Part shown: one piece after another, positions 34,608-46,742 of the stretch
How the letters are laid out: each line of letters starts with the position of its first letter
Numbering within the stretch: the stretch's first letter is position 1
Assembly (NCBI GenBank): GCA_002749535.1
Contig: MZZL01000085.1
Coordinates: 36,079-100,078, forward strand
Direction: 5' to 3'
Source of the DNA: Apophysomyces variabilis
Lineage: Eukaryota; Mucoromycota; Mucoromycetes; Mucorales; Mucoraceae
DNA: 64,000 nucleotides
Position numbers and translations under genes: made by a program
Notes under the pieces: generated by a model
Databases searched by the model: none
What the model was told of the DNA's origin: nothing
Seen by the model: the letters and a program-made list of their open reading frames with translations, nothing else

Positions 34608-37053
34608 TGATACGGTTTGAAATTTCGTCAGAATATGAAAATTTGGCTGGGAGGGGTCAAATTTCAACAAGGTCTTCTGTGTATTTCACCATTAAAAGAA
34701 GTGTCGTGTAACATTGAATAGTGAACGTTACACTTGTGCAACATAGCCCATATAATTCATAGCTGCTGCAGCTTCTGTTGCTTCTCTCTTAAACTCATTT
34801 ATCCTATATGCCTCCTCTCACTAAAAGACAGAAAGTTGCTAGACAGCAAAAGCGTAACACCTTAGGACAAAAATTTATTCCAAAAATAACTGAAGCAACA
34901 GCTCAACAAGAACTAGGAGATTATCAAGAAGGAAACGATTTTGAGGTTTTGGCAGCTTTCAAACCAGACAGTGCCAAGGAAGCTAATTTGGAGGGTGAAG
35001 CAGATCGCCCACCATTTCCATATGAGTTAAAGGATAGTGGATCGTCATCCCATGGCCCATACTGGGGAGTTGGTAGAACTACCAAAATCTACCAAAAGAG
35101 ACGAGCAGAGGAGAAAGCAAGAGGTAGTAAGAGGATTACTAATTTCTTTGCCTCTCAGACAGGTGATGTGGAAGGAGACTCAGGGAATGAGTCTAGTGAT
35201 GAAGAAATAGCTATTCCCTTTATCCATGATGACGAGCCCTTAATGACGATCCAAGCAGCATTTGAAAAGCTCACCTTGTTTATCACTCCTCAAATGAACG
35301 CCGTAAAAGCAGCAGCAAAAGGCCTTTTTGATTATGAAATGGCGAAGTATCGTGGCGTTCATGCCTATTTTCATGAACTGCTTTCAGGGAAGAAAAAAAT
35401 GGAAGCATCAAAATTGGTAGCCCAGGTCGCTTGGGCAGCCCCATCGCAGTATTATAGAGCAGCAGCAATCAGGTTTTACGCCAAAGAATATCTTAAGGCT
35501 GGTAGTGTTTCTCTGTATCAACAGGGAAAGCATGCAAAACGCCAGTTTCTATTGAGTGATGAAGATGTGAAGGCAGCTACCATACGCTGCTTTATAGCAA
35601 CCAAACCTGAAAAACGAACACTGCCAGACCTGACAAAGCATGTAAATAAGGTCATTATCCCTGAGATTTTGGGAATGCCAGGTCATATATCTGCATCAGT
35701 GCTTGCAAATTATCTTTATGAGTGGGGTTATTCATACCATCATTACAAAAAGGACATATATTATGATGGACATAAACGTGAGGACGTCGTGAAGTATAGG
35801 CAAGAATGGGCTCACAATATGATGGAGCTCAAACTATTCATGGAAGATTACGATTCTGATGATGAAGCCACAGTAAAGGAGCCTTAATTGCCAGAAGGAA
35901 AGAAGAAAATCGTGATGGTAACCCACGATGAATCAACTTTTTACTTGAATGATAGTAAACAAGATCTCTGGCTTGCAGACGGTGAAAATCCAATCAGAAA
36001 GAAGTCTCCTGGAGGATCTATAATAGTCAGTGAGTTCCAATGTCCCTGCCATAGAACTATGCGTTTGAGGGATTGAAAATCCTGTAAGCTTTTCTTTGCT
36101 GGCAGCAACCGTGATGGATACTGGACTTCAAAGGATATGGTCCAGCAGCTAAAGGAAGATGCAATCAAGCTGTTCGAAATTCTTCATCCGGACTGCCAGG
36201 CACTCTTCCTCTTTGACCAGTCTAGCAATCATAACGCATACCCATGCAACGCTAAGATTGCTATATGGTTTAACTTGAATGACAGGGTCCTGAAAGATGG
36301 AGAGGAATGAACCATTACTCCAGGCTATTTTATTCATAATGGAGTGAAAGTTCTGCATCACTTTTACGATAGGAAATCTGAGATGGTGAGAAAAAAGAAC
36401 AGTGAAAGAAAGGAAGTGGTCACTTGGATTGAAAAGGGAGTTCACAGGATACTAGAAGAACATGGTCTCAGTCACTGGGAGGAGTTTAAAGCAAAAAAAG
36501 AGCATTAGAAAGCTAAGTGCAGTAGTGAACCAGTAGAGGATAATTCCTGCTGTCCTTACCATATGCTTGCCGCTCAGCCTGACTTTGTTAACCAGAAGAC
36601 AGCCCTACATGAGGCTGTCGTTAAAGCCAGCCATCTGTTTACACTCTATCCTAAGTATCATTGTGAGACGAATTGGATCGAGAGATACTGGTCAGCTGCA
36701 AAGAAAATAGCATAAAAAGAGTGCAATTATTTGTATGCAGCTCTCTGTGATAACCTCGATCAGTTTCTGGATAGCGTTTCTCCTCCTGACTCTGCTCCCA
36801 TCTAAATTCATCAATATTATAAGCGATGCTGGAAATATATTGACGCATATTAATAACATGCATAATGGAAGCAAGGCATGTAAAATAGTTGAAAAGTTTA
36901 CATCACATAGATATCGCTCTCATCGCAAGATTGGAGTATCTGATTGAACACTCTCACTTGTAAATAAATAGAAGACTAATATTTACCCGGTCGGGAAATG
37001 AAATTTTCAAGGATTTCAACAAAATAAAGTTTTGATGGTTTAAAACAGTATCA
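34608..37053 (+). mobile_element. DDE transposon (IS630-Tc1-mariner-like), decayed
   Basis: About 2.4 kb around a DDE transposase relic. Proposed ends are weak inverted repeats: TGATACGGTTTGAAA at the left and, inverted, TGATACTGTTTTAAA at the right. No clear target duplication was seen. It lies between E8 gag and the Crypton, so it probably inserted in E8. Confidence 0.5.
34808..36963 (+). pseudogene. DDE transposase relic, fungal IS630/Tc1-like family
   Basis: One frame with several stops: TAA at 35885-35887, TGA at 36074-36076 and near 36308, TAG near 36507, and later ones. The N-terminal 359 residues have an NLS-like basic start (PPLTKRQKVARQQKR), an acidic middle, and the YYDGHKREDVVKYR block. 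The catalytic part shows the expected D, D, E triad context: VTHDESTFY, LFLFDQSSNH, and CETNWIERYW. A CCPYH motif precedes QPDFVNQKTAL. This layout is common in fungal genomes as a repeated DDE-type family; the superfamily name is my inference. Not functional. Confidence 0.7.
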
Positions 37054-37111
37054 TCAGCCGGAGTCACCAAAATTGTGACCTGAGTCACAGCCTACCAGCT
37101 TAATTTTTGGC

Positions 37112-40100
37112 TCTGTCACCAAGCTGAGTCACAGATTTTTGATACTTTTCTTGAGGTATTTCAATTTTTGCACTGGTAGACCATCAGATACCTCAGGTAT
37201 TTCACAATCTAAGTCACATGTGAGCCAAAGCACTGCCTTGTTTCTTTGAAGGACCGATATCAGGAAAATATACATGCTAACCTTGCATGCGTTCATAATA
37301 CACACTTCATCTATTAGGCTCACCTTTAATTTTAAAAACGAACAAGAACAAAAAAAGAACCATCAAATGACAACAGAAAACTTTGTTTATTTGTTGTAAC
37401 GATGCTGTCAATCTTCCTTTATTTTTTTTTTCCTAAAGAGAAGACTTGTAGTTAAAGTACAAAGATACATAACAATTGGAAACTATTGACCACACGCGCG
37501 AAATACACAAAAAGGAATAAAACAAAAGAAAAGCAAAAAAGGCTCGTTCAACACACCAAAGATAAATGACACAAAGAATTTCAATGTCCCACTTTTCTTT
37601 TCTTTCCTTTTTCTGTTTTTTTTGGCAAGAAGGGGAGGAAGGGTTGATAAACCAAGCATTTGTAGCTAAAATGCTACTACTGCTTGCGCAGCTCCTGAGA
37701 CAACTTGTTCAATGACCAGTTTTTTGCCACTCTTTGTTGTTCCATGACAGCGGCAGTCTGTTCCATTGAACATTTGCTCATTTTGGACATGTTATATAAG
37801 GCCTTGATTATAGTTAGTCGCCTTGAATAGAACTGCCGTTCTGCAAGAAGTGGGATGTGTTATTACGAAATGTCTTTATTACATCTGTGATATTTATCGT
37901 TATTTACCTTTTATGTCATTGCGCCACAAACTTCCGTACCTCTGATTAAGCTCTTCGACAGATGGTTTATCTGGGCGCAGGCCCACTGACCATTCTCTCC
38001 ATAGGTCCACGACTGACATGATATCCCTGCTTAAGCTGTAGCGCACAAGTTCAGGATTAAACACTCCTTTTATCTGCTGAGCAACAACAGGAGCAGGGCC
38101 AACAGCAGCAGGGCCAAGTTGCTGGTGGCTATCACTAGAAACAAACACCGAGCACGCTTGACGTAACAACTGCATGTCATGACGCAAATCATTAATGCCT
38201 TCCATGACATCCATGGCTACCACGGGTTGGGGCTCTCGTCGCGTTGTTAGCATATTTTGCAGTATAGCCTGGTTGGCATCTATTTTGGCATTGATGTTCT
38301 GCAACTGCCAACTCATCAACAGCATTGCCTGCTGAAGTTGCATCTCAACTGGTACTTGAGCAATTTGACATATTGAAAGTAATTCTTTTTCGAATGTAAG
38401 AAATTCGGGATCTTGGAAGATAGCATGATTAAAAAAAGGATTATCACCGTGCTCCAAATGGAACATAACAGCATCTTGCAGTAAAACCCTCCTCATATGT
38501 CTGAGAAGCTGAAGGAAAGCTTGGGCGCAAATTGAATTTTCGTAATCTTCGCCTGCCTGAATCTTTTCAAGCAAACCATCTACCTCAGGAAATATCTTTT
38601 GCTGTAAGCTTTGTGGTGGACATACAGTAGCTCTCAGTAGCCAGAATTGGCCTGGATGCAAATACGCATTAAGTATGAAGTTATTAGTAAACCATATACA
38701 AAAGCCTGGTTCTCCTTTTGTTCAATTGCTTCTGCAGTCCTGTTTACCTTTCTCCTCTGGAAACCCATTCATAATACGAATCAATTTTCATGGCAACGAC
38801 GTCAAATAGCATGCCTCCATGCTCTTCATGTTCCAATGGCCATGCCGTCTTAGTTGGTCCTCTGTCACACCATCGATTTCTGCATGTCTAGCGCCACTAC
38901 CACGGCATGCATGGGTTTTTTTCATGCTTGTAATATTACAAGCATTGAATGCTTGAGATATTGTGCTCAGCTGAGTACCATAGCTCATCGCCCAGGTCGT
39001 ATATACCCCCTTGGCAACCTTGATATCAAACCAATCCAAGTTTTTTCTGAAGCTCAGGAAAGCTTCATTTCAGATCTGCCACTGATAAAAGAAATACATG
39101 GCTAATGCTCCAAATGCACACAGACGGTAGTTGCGATGTCTGATAGTGCCAGCGTACTGAAGAGTGCCAAACTTTGTTGTTTTCCCGTGATCAATACGAG
39201 TGACTAACACAGGGCAGTCAGAAAATCCCTCATCAGCAAAGTCCAGAGAGAAAAGATCTGCAAGCTCCATATCGCGGGTCATCTCCCTGCGAAGCAATAG
39301 CATATGTTGCAGGAGAAAGACCATTTGGTCCTGGAAGGACTTCTCTTTACCTTCAGCGAAGTAAAACATGGAGACTTTCAAGAATTCAGCGGGCGTATAC
39401 CCATTGTTGACGCTATTTATTGCGCAATCTTGGTAACTTTCTCAATACCTCTGGTGCTTGCCGTAGCGCCTTGAAGCAAGCCAAGCTTGCAGCGCTTTTC
39501 CACGCAGGCTAGGTTCACTGACCAGATTCCTCGACGCTTGTGACGCATGTAAATTAACTACTGCTTTTATATATTGCAAGATAGTCTCCATTCTCAACTC
39601 ATACGGCTTGCCATCACTCTTAAGGCCTTTCCTAGTGTTGCCTCGTGGGATAACAACCTCGTCTAGAAAGTGAAGCAGCTTAGCTTCTGTTACGATCGTC
39701 CCGTTTTCATAGTTATTTTCAATACAGAATTGCTACTCATACATTATATATATAATTTTTTGTTTTAGGAAAAGAACAGTAAGATCTTCTCTGTGCGTCA
39801 TTGCATGTGCTTTTTCCCTCTCTTTCTCTTTATTTACCTCAAACATATGCTGTTTACGAAGGTACGCTTTCCATGTATTCAATGGCCTTTCTTCCTTCTG
39901 GGAGGCCAATGCCCGAGTAACTACAGCAGCTTCTTTTGATACGTTATTGATACAATTGCTAATCTGTTGGCTTCAGAAACTATGTAACGTAGCACAAGAT
40001 GCCAAAGACATTTAATTAAAACTGAAATAACAACCGAGAAAAAAAAAGAGAAGATAAAAGGGAGAAAAGAAAGCAAAACAATAAATGCTAACAAATGGAT

Positions 40101-40167
40101 CTGGGTATTTCAGTTGAGTCACTGGAGTCACAGAAATAGCTGGTGACTCGCATTGTGACACCACTAA
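37112..40167 (-). mobile_element. Crypton-type tyrosine-recombinase element
   Basis: Around 3 kb holding a tyrosine recombinase relic. The 10-bp direct repeat AATTTTTGGC lies at 37102-37111 and 40168-40177, and repeated GAGTCAC motifs sit at both edges (37062-37130 and 40114-40150). On the right, E8 protease coding sequence resumes directly, so the right limit is good to within a few tens of bases. The left limit is less sure. Cryptons move as circular DNA without terminal inverted repeats. Confidence 0.6.
37900..39760 (-). pseudogene. Crypton tyrosine recombinase with GCR1_C-like domain
   Basis: Reading right to left, an N-terminal part (about 39750-39400; EAKLLHFLDEVVIPRGNTRKG, SLRGKALQAWLASRRYGKHQRY) is followed at 39381-38788 by the catalytic region with IRHRNYRLCAFGALAMYFF, KKTHACRGSGARHAE (H and R of the R-H-R-Y set), LRRHGHWNMKSMEACYLTSLP (second R and the nucleophile Tyr). 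Stop codons interrupt it (after YQWQI, and TAA in the linker near 39440). The separate 254-residue open block 38661-37900 ends with RYSLSRDIMSVVDLWREW ... PSVEELNQRYGSLWR, matching the GCR1_C DNA-binding domain typical of fungal Cryptons. An intron near 38662-38790 is plausible. Function: site-specific DNA integration and excision. Confidence 0.82.
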
Positions 40168-41167
40168 AATTTTTGGCAGATACCTTCACAGTATGCACCA
40201 TATTTTGTACCTTTAACATTACAGAGTGAACGGTTAATGGGTCTTGTTGACACTGGTGCTGACTTTTCCTCCATGGATACTTCCCTTTGCAAACAATTTA
40301 CATGGAATATAAATAAATGAGAAGGTAGCATTGGCCTTGCAGCATATGGAATGACCACACAAAGGATAGGCACTACAGATAGAATAAGAATCTCTTATAA
40401 TGGCTGCACTCTTTATCATGCTTTTGAAGTAATGGAGTTATCAGAGAGTACAAAGGTTTGCATAGGCACAGATTTGATGCCAAAAATGGAGATTGGTTTG
40501 ACCAGTTTGGCGACATCATAGGAAAAACTTGCATCTAAAGAAGCAACAGTGGATGACACTCCACTACCTAATCACTCACCTGCTGGAACCACCTCTGAAC
40601 ATGCAAAATTCATGGAAGCCATCCAACCATACATTGATCAAAATCAGAAGATTCCTAAAAACTCTTTCTGTATAATTCCAGAATCTATCATTACGTTGGA
40701 CACACTAGAAGGGCAAATAGCCTATAGAAGGCAATATAACCTACTAGAGAAGGTTAAGTCTATTGTTTATGAAACCATACAAAAGTGGCTTACAGATAGA
40801 ATAATTGTGAAAGTACCAGTTAATACAGCATGGAACAGCTCCTTGACAGTTATACCTAAAAAGGATGCACAAGGTAACTATACCGCTGTACGACTATGTT
40901 TAAATCTAAGATATATCAATAAGTTATTGCCAGATGACAAGTACACTTTACCACTTATCAGAGATATATTTCATATGATTAAGGGTGCATCTATTTTCAC
41001 AACACTAGATTTACAAAGTGCGTTCTATTGATTTAAAATTGCAGATAAGGATCAGCACAAAACCACATTTACGTCTGTAGATGGTATGCAGTATATGTTT
41101 AAGGGCTGTTCATTCAGCCTTAAACCTATATTATCTAAGTTTCAAAGAGTAATGGCTACCCTATTAC
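40168..41167 (+). pseudogene. pol: E8 protease and RT, proximal part
   Basis: The readable frame contains YFVPLTLQSERLMGLVDTGADF (the E4 protease has TFFVPIVIQDEPLWAFIDTGATF), then PESIITLDTLEGQIAYRRQY and RT block LRYINKLLPDDKYTLPLIRDIF, TTLDLQSAFY. Stops are few: TGA in the protease near 40317, TAG near 40520, TGA at 41029-41031. The protease DTGA is intact. The frame is cut after MATLL by hAT-C at 41167 and continues at 45381. Confidence 0.85.
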
Positions 41168-41181
41168 TAGGGATCGTCAAA
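41168..41181. repeat. hAT-C left terminal inverted repeat
   Basis: 14-bp TAGGGATCGTCAAA, the exact inverse of 45359-45372. Confidence 0.95.
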
Positions 41182-41189
41182 AATCCGTG

Positions 41190-41310
41190 ATCCGTTTATC
41201 CGATCTGATCCGTATCCGTTTAAGTCAGATACGGATCGCTAGTTTTGAATCCGTTTTATAAACGGATCAGATTGCTTCAATCCAATCCGATCCGTTTAAT
41301 CCGTTTAGTA
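41190..41310. repeat. hAT-C subterminal CCGATCC-type repeats (left)
   Basis: Repeated (A/C)TCCGATCCGT(A/T)TCCG motifs in both orientations. The matching cluster is at 45245-45355. They are likely transposase-binding sites. Confidence 0.75.
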
Positions 41311-41692
41311 TCACTTGGCTTTTTTCAAAGGATTTTTCATCGTACATATAAGAAACAAGAAATAATCTGATAGTTGAACAATAACACAATGACGTTTGCC
41401 TTGTGTTGAATAAGTTTATTATTAGCAGCCTCTATTTAAGTGTTGGTTGCACTATTCTTGGTTGTATGAATATAAACGCTGCACATTACGAATGAGTAAT
41501 TGCATAGCGTATACAATGTAAAAAAGCAACAAAAGGTTAATAAAAAAAGCGTTGTCAGGGGCTTTAGAAAATATAGATCGAGTTGACTGCAGTTGTTTTT
41601 ACTGAATGGGATGACAAGTCTATAAAGTACTATACGAAGCATAGCTCAGTTAATGAACAGAAAGTAAATTGCAAGAAAACACACTAGTAAAG

Positions 41693-41910
41693 GCGCAGTA
41701 GTATTAAGCAGAGGTGGAATGGCGGGAAAAAAAAGATGGTGGTCAACGTAAGTGCGCAGTACTATTAAGCAGAGGTGGAATGGCGGAAAAAAAGATGGTG
41801 GTCAACGTAAGAGCGCAGTATTATTAAGCAGAGGTGGAATGGCGGAAAAAAAGATGGTGGTCAACGTAAGTGCGCAGTATTATTAAGCAGAGGTGGAATG
41901 GCGGAAATAA
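41693..41910. repeat. Tandem repeat, 59-61 bp unit, about 3.7 copies
   Basis: Units start GCGCAGTA at 41693, 41754, 41813 and 41872. The first is 61 bp and the next two 59 bp, differing in a poly-A run. It lies in the 5' untranslated part of hAT-C. Confidence 0.9.
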
Positions 41911-42089
41911 GCGCGATTGAAGAATGGCAATAGAAATTTGGAAACAGTAGCTTAATGAAGACAAGAACTCTTCAGTTTATTGATTTCGCAATGTAGAAAT
42001 GAATAATTCTAAGCTTATTTAAAACTTACCTTATCCCTACTGTATACGCTACTGTGCAAAGCATATGCAAAAGAAAAAGTAGTTGCCAT

Positions 42090-42170
42090 AGTAAAAGCTT
42101 ACATAACCCAAGTCATCGCAGTAAAAGCTTACATAACCCATGTTGTCAAAGTAAAGGCTTATGTAAAAAC
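42090..42170. repeat. Short direct repeats upstream of the hAT-C transposase
   Basis: Three copies of a GTAAAAGCTTACATAACCCA-like 20-mer, the last one degenerate, about 110 bp before the transposase ATG. A regulatory role is possible but unproven. Confidence 0.6.
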
Positions 42171-42280
42171 TAACGGCTTCCCCTGAATCCAAGATACTGC
42201 GGCAAAACACTATAAATACCTGTCTTGTTATGAATCGTTTTTTGTCTGAACACATTCTCCTCGTTTATACTATCTTTGCT

Positions 42281-44541
42281 ATGCAGTTCTCAGTCGCCGA
42301 ATCTTCAACAAGCGCTCAGAAGAGACAATCCTATGATACTTTTGTAGGCTTAAAATATATATGATTGTATCTAACCTTTTCTAGGAATCATCCTCTTTGG
42401 TTATATCTGACGTGGAAGACAATGAATCCACTACCAGTTTTTCACGGCAAGAATCGTATATGTCTCTTGTTGCAGAACCAAGCAACGATGATCTTTCAGA
42501 ACAAGGATCATCAATTGGCTCGTCCAACAAAAAGCAAAAGTCTGCTACCAGTTGGATATTCTTGAATGGCTGGGCAACTCGACAAAATGTAAACGGTGCT
42601 AGTACAATTGCTTGCAACTTTACAAGTCCTCGTGGTGTAAAATGCCAACGGATTTACGTCAGTTCTACTAGCTCCACTGGAAATATGCTCAAGCATCTTC
42701 GATCTAAACACAAAATTACCAAGGATTCTCCTGCCGCCACCTCTGACAACACTTTCCTTACTGCTGGGCCAATGGATAGGTTCATTTCAACCGTCGATGG
42801 AAAGCGTATAAACCAAACGTTCAGCAAAGAAAAATTCCGTGAGCTCCTTCTTGCCGATGTAATTGCTACTGCATCTCCATATACATCTGTCGAAAGAAAA
42901 ACGTTGCAGGAATTAATATACTTTGCATACAACGCACTGGATCTCACAAGTCTAAAGCTACCTAGTTCAACGACCATCAAGCGTGATCTGGAAAAATCTT
43001 ATCAAAGATATGAACAAGAAATTGCAACCTTGCTACAAGAGCAACCTTACCTTTGCTATACCATGGATGGTTGGACTAGTGACATGAAAGACGCATTTCT
43101 TGGGATAACCGCACACTGGATTGACAAAGACTGGATACAGCAATCAGTCGTCATTGGTTTTGAACCGCTTTACAGACCCCATTCCGCGGTGAACATGGCA
43201 GAAATGATGATGGATGTGTTGCGTAAATATGATCTTACATCCAAGCCATTCTTCTTGATGATGGATAACCCATCCAATATGACGGCACTTGCAAGGGAAC
43301 TAGAGTGGATGGTGGGAAGTGAAGTCTTTGCAGCAAAGGACAACCATATCCCATGTATGGGTCACACTTTCAACTTGGCTGTCCAGGCAATTCTACATGA
43401 TGGTTTGCGTGCAGAGGCATTGGAAGAGAAGGAAGGCAATCTGACAGATGATATGGAACAAGATGTTGAGCACCGTCCTGGTGAAAGTGTTGGTAAGGAT
43501 CATATTATCCAGAAATACACTATGACTAACAGTTCTCCTTACCAGGTGGTGTCATTAGATGATTGCGTCAAGGCATTATTAAAATTCGAGCATCACCACA
43601 AAGACGGGCATTGTACAAGCAATTCTGCGATTCAAACGATGTGGGCAACAAGGAATTGATTGTTGATGTCAGAACGTGATGGAACTCCACTCTTGAAATG
43701 CTCAAGAGAGCATATGAACAGCGAGAAGCATACAACGCCACTTGTCGTTCAATACAAGAGCTTTCTGAATATGCGCTTTCTACAAATGATTGGTTGCAAG
43801 TTATTGAAGTGAAAACCCTTTTATCCGGCTTTGATACATTTACTGCCCTGCTTTCTGGTTCAAAATACCCATCAATCAACGCTTCCATGATTGCATACAA
43901 CTGGCTCTTCGATCACATTGAGGACTATAGAGAAAAGAAAATTGAAGTAAGTATTTGTGAAAACCTATGGTTCAATATGATACTTACTTTCGGTACCATA
44001 GTCCTTTCCTGAAATCGCTCTTGCTGCTGAACGTGCCCATGACAAATTGAAAAAGTATTACAGTCGTGCAATTGCACCCATCTATTCCATTGCCACTGCT
44101 TTGGATCCTCGGGCAAAGTACGGATGGTGGGAAGAGGTGTCATGGCCAGCTGAATGGATAGGCCAAGCAAGGGATGCAGTTGAACAAGCATGGGCAGATG
44201 AATTTCGACCAACAGCTGCAATGGTTGCAAACGAAGAAAGCAGTAAAGTACAACTCTTCAAACCAATGCCGCCTAGGGATCAACTGACTGATTACATTGC
44301 AGAGCCACGAACTGATGGAAGCATGGACGTTTTGGAGTACTGGAGAAGTCGCAGTGGGCAATGGCAACAGTTGTCGCAAATGGCGTTGAGGTATCTGGCA
44401 GTTCCTGCAAGTTCAGTTCCTTGTGAGCGTTGCTTTTCACGAGCAAAGTTCTTTATCCCACCAGAGCGCAATTGGCTGTTGCCGGAGTCGTTGAAACAGT
44501 CAGTTCTCTTTGATTCGTGGAGAAAGTTTTTAGATTGTTAG
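42281..44541 (+). pseudogene. hAT-C transposase, two lesions
   Basis: Three exons by my reading: 42281-42343, 42385-43946, 44002-44541; introns are 41 and 55 nt, GT-AG. Exon 1 begins MQFSVAESSTSAQ. The BED-like finger is near 42540-42715 (CNFTSPRGVKC ... HLRSKH). The core has YTMDGWTSDMKDAFLG, DKDWIQQSVVIGFEP, MMDNPSNMTAL, IPCMGHTFNLAVQ. The C-terminal dimerisation segment is DVLEYWRSR ... RYLAVPASSVPCERCFSRAKF. Lesion one: a one-base loss is implied near the A-run at 43581-43584, because the frame changes there and exon 2 is one base short of a multiple of three. Lesion two: TGA at 43677-43679 in the conserved VRT-R-WNST motif, a CGA-to-TGA change. Otherwise full length (about 720 residues). 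Confidence 0.88.
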
Positions 44542-45358
44542 AGGAAAGAAGAGCGGGAAAAGAGTGAATGAAAAAAATAGAGAGGGCAAAAAAAAGTTTT
44601 TTTACGAAATAAAGCCACTGCTTCCCCAAAATACACGTCTCTTTTTTTTTTTGTTCAAACATATTCACTTTCCCTTTGCTTTTATAACCTCTTCTCCATT
44701 AGGATTCCGACGATTATTTTCACTACGTCTCAACATCTGCTGTTACATGACATCGTATGAGGAATGTTCCTTTTACTCATCTGCTTCTTACTTTGTCCTT
44801 ATATCTTTCTTTTACTATCAGAAAATAAAGTGACTCACGCACCAAAGCTTTTTATCACACTGTACCCTTCAGGCCACAAATACGAACTTTATAACCAAGC
44901 GATGAGTACCGCTTTTACATATCTTTTCTACAATTCGGAAAAAAAAGCAGCGCACTTTAGGCGTTTATATTCTACTCTTCAGCTATTACGATTAGCAATT
45001 AGTTACCACTACCACTTTTTTCTTTTATTCTTAGTTTGATCATCGGAAAAAATTATCATACCTTTGTATGCACCATGACACGATTCCATCTGTAACATCA
45101 GCGATCTCATCTTGCATTCAGATTCTGTTACAATCCATTATTGTCCCTTTCTAAAACATTCTCCTTTTATTATGCATACGTTTACCAACGGATAAAGCGC
45201 AAATTGATGCTAGACTCTTATGCCTTATAATTCTTACATATTATTGGTCTATCCGTATCCGATCCGTCAATCCGTCAGATATATACGGATCGGATACGGA
45301 TCATCCGTTTATAAACAGATCGGATTCGGATAGGGGGTCAATCCGATCCGTATCCGAC

Positions 45359-45372
45359 TTTGACGATCCCTA
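45359..45372. repeat. hAT-C right terminal inverted repeat
   Basis: Exact inverse of 41168-41181. Confidence 0.95.
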
Positions 45373-45380
45373 CCTATTAC

Positions 45381-45465
45381 ACGAATTGCCCTTTGCAATG
45401 GCTTTTGTGGATGATATTGTTATATACTTCCATGGTATGAAGGAACACTTTATAGTATATATTAC
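45381..45465 (+). pseudogene. pol: E8 RT, distal fragment
   Basis: The frame continues from 41167 across the hAT-C site and encodes AMAFVDDIVIYFHGMKEHF, with the catalytic VDD. It ends where an LTR-like TGTCAT starts at 45466. Confidence 0.82.
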
Positions 45466-46344
45466 TGTCATAGTGTGACTTCCTAGTACTTGTGTTCCAT
45501 AAACAAGATGATCAGAATTAACGTGTTTCTATTTACAGTAAACTTCTCTAGTTTAGAACATTGACTGCACCTCTTCTCTAAATCAGAGATCTATCACTGA
45601 GGATGAAGACAAGTGAAGAATTAGTAAGAGAAAACGGCAGTAAATACTTTGAGACTCTTGGTGGAGATTTATTCAAAAGTCAATAGATGTTTTGATTACA
45701 ATTGTCTACTAGCAGTATTTATACCCTTTGCATGCTTAGTTAAATGTCTTAGTAATTAGAAGATGCATAAGTACTGACTATTCATGGTAAATTGATGACA
45801 ATGAATGATTATTCATCTTTTATCAGAAAAGCTGTCATATAGCTGAGTCTGAATAGCGGTCATTTAATGCATGAATCAGGGACGCTTATTAATCACTGTG
45901 TCTATTGCTAAGATCGTTATCATCGTAATTGTCTTGTTGCATAATCATGAGATAGGATATGCCAGAGTACCTTAAGATCATAGCAGAGTGTCCTAGTATC
46001 TCAGATTATAACAATCCTTAAGTAGATGTCTGGCTGATGCAGGTTCTTATCTGTGGATATAGTGCTAATAGTATGATAAACTCATATAAAGATTGTTTAG
46101 ACTTAGTGGAAGAAGTATGTATGATACTTATGTTATGTCAAATATGGCAACAAGGTGACACTGCTCTACTGCAGTTATTACACTTAGCTAAATCATATAC
46201 CTATCACTGAGAAGAACGTTCACTAATTATAAATTCTATATAAGAGCAAATAATTATAAATAGGCAGACAAGTTGAATAAAATAAAGATATCTAACAGTC
46301 TCAAAGGATTCTATCCGTCCCCTTTTCTATCTACATATAATACA
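45466..46344 (+). repeat. E7 5' LTR region, possibly two nested LTRs
   Basis: It begins TGTCATAG right after E8 RT and ends ATAATACA before a T-run and TTTGAATTC, the same arrangement as E4. At about 880 bp it is long for this lineage; a second TGTCATATAG start at about 45835 suggests an LTR of about 510 bp beside an older LTR fragment. TATATAAGAGC and GAATAAAATAAAGA motifs occur near its end. The internal boundary is not resolved. Confidence 0.5.
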
Positions 46345-46603
46345 TTTTTTCCTTTGAATTCTTCTATTCCATTTTATTTTTCTTTTATCTTGTCTGTCCT
46401 CACTACCTCTGCTCAAAACCTGGCCAACATACCTGTTAAACAGGAGAACTCCATGGTAATGCATGCAACATAAGCTGAAATGGAGGACATGGTGATGTCT
46501 AATGCTGACACCTCATTTGAGGATACAGTAAATGCTCAAGAACTGGAGCAAATATTGAGAAACAGAAAGAAGACAGCTTCTACTAGGCTTATGGTGATCC
46601 TTG
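46345..46603 (+). pseudogene. gag: E7 gag N-terminal remnant
   Basis: Low-complexity coding-like sequence follows the T-run: ...ANIPVKQENSMVMHAT, stop, then MEDMVMSNADTSFEDTVNAQELEQILRN. It is cut by the E6 LTR at 46604. Assignment to Gag rests only on position after the LTR and a weak compositional likeness to E4 and E6 Gag starts. Confidence 0.4.
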
Positions 46604-46742
46604 TATTGTATTAAGATAGATAATGGATTAGACACAGAGACTCAAACAAGAAAATACATTGAGACTGGTGTTTATTCCTGAAAGAAGGATTATGAACTAA
46701 GAACCCATGTTTAACAATTAAAGAATAAATCTTTTGTAACGG
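46604..46742 (-). repeat. E6 3' LTR, part 1
   Basis: It matches 63093-63231. It is broken at ACGG (46739-46742), the E5 target site, and continues at 58191. Confidence 0.85.

Larger units (their letters stand above)
41168..45372 (+). mobile_element. hAT-C: hAT transposon with perfect TIRs
   Basis: 4,205 bp bounded by the perfect 14-bp inverted repeat TAGGGATCGTCAAA (41168-41181 and 45359-45372) and an exact 8-bp target duplication CCTATTAC (41160-41167 and 45373-45380). Subterminal ATCCGATCCGTATCCG-type repeats are dense at both ends. Removing the element and one TSD copy leaves the E8 RT frame continuous across the site (ATLL followed by HELPF). The transposase is damaged in only two visible places. 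Confidence 0.96.

Noticed and set aside
37129..37323. 64-residue minus-strand frame near the Crypton edge
   Set aside because: Short, no motif, and lies in the non-coding end of the element.
41693..41910. Possible CRISPR-like or satellite array
   Set aside because: Units abut without spacers and lie inside hAT-C. Ordinary tandem repeat.
44564..45039. Small Phe/Tyr-rich plus-strand frames after the hAT-C transposase
   Set aside because: A+T-rich 3' non-coding DNA of hAT-C; no domain or conservation seen.
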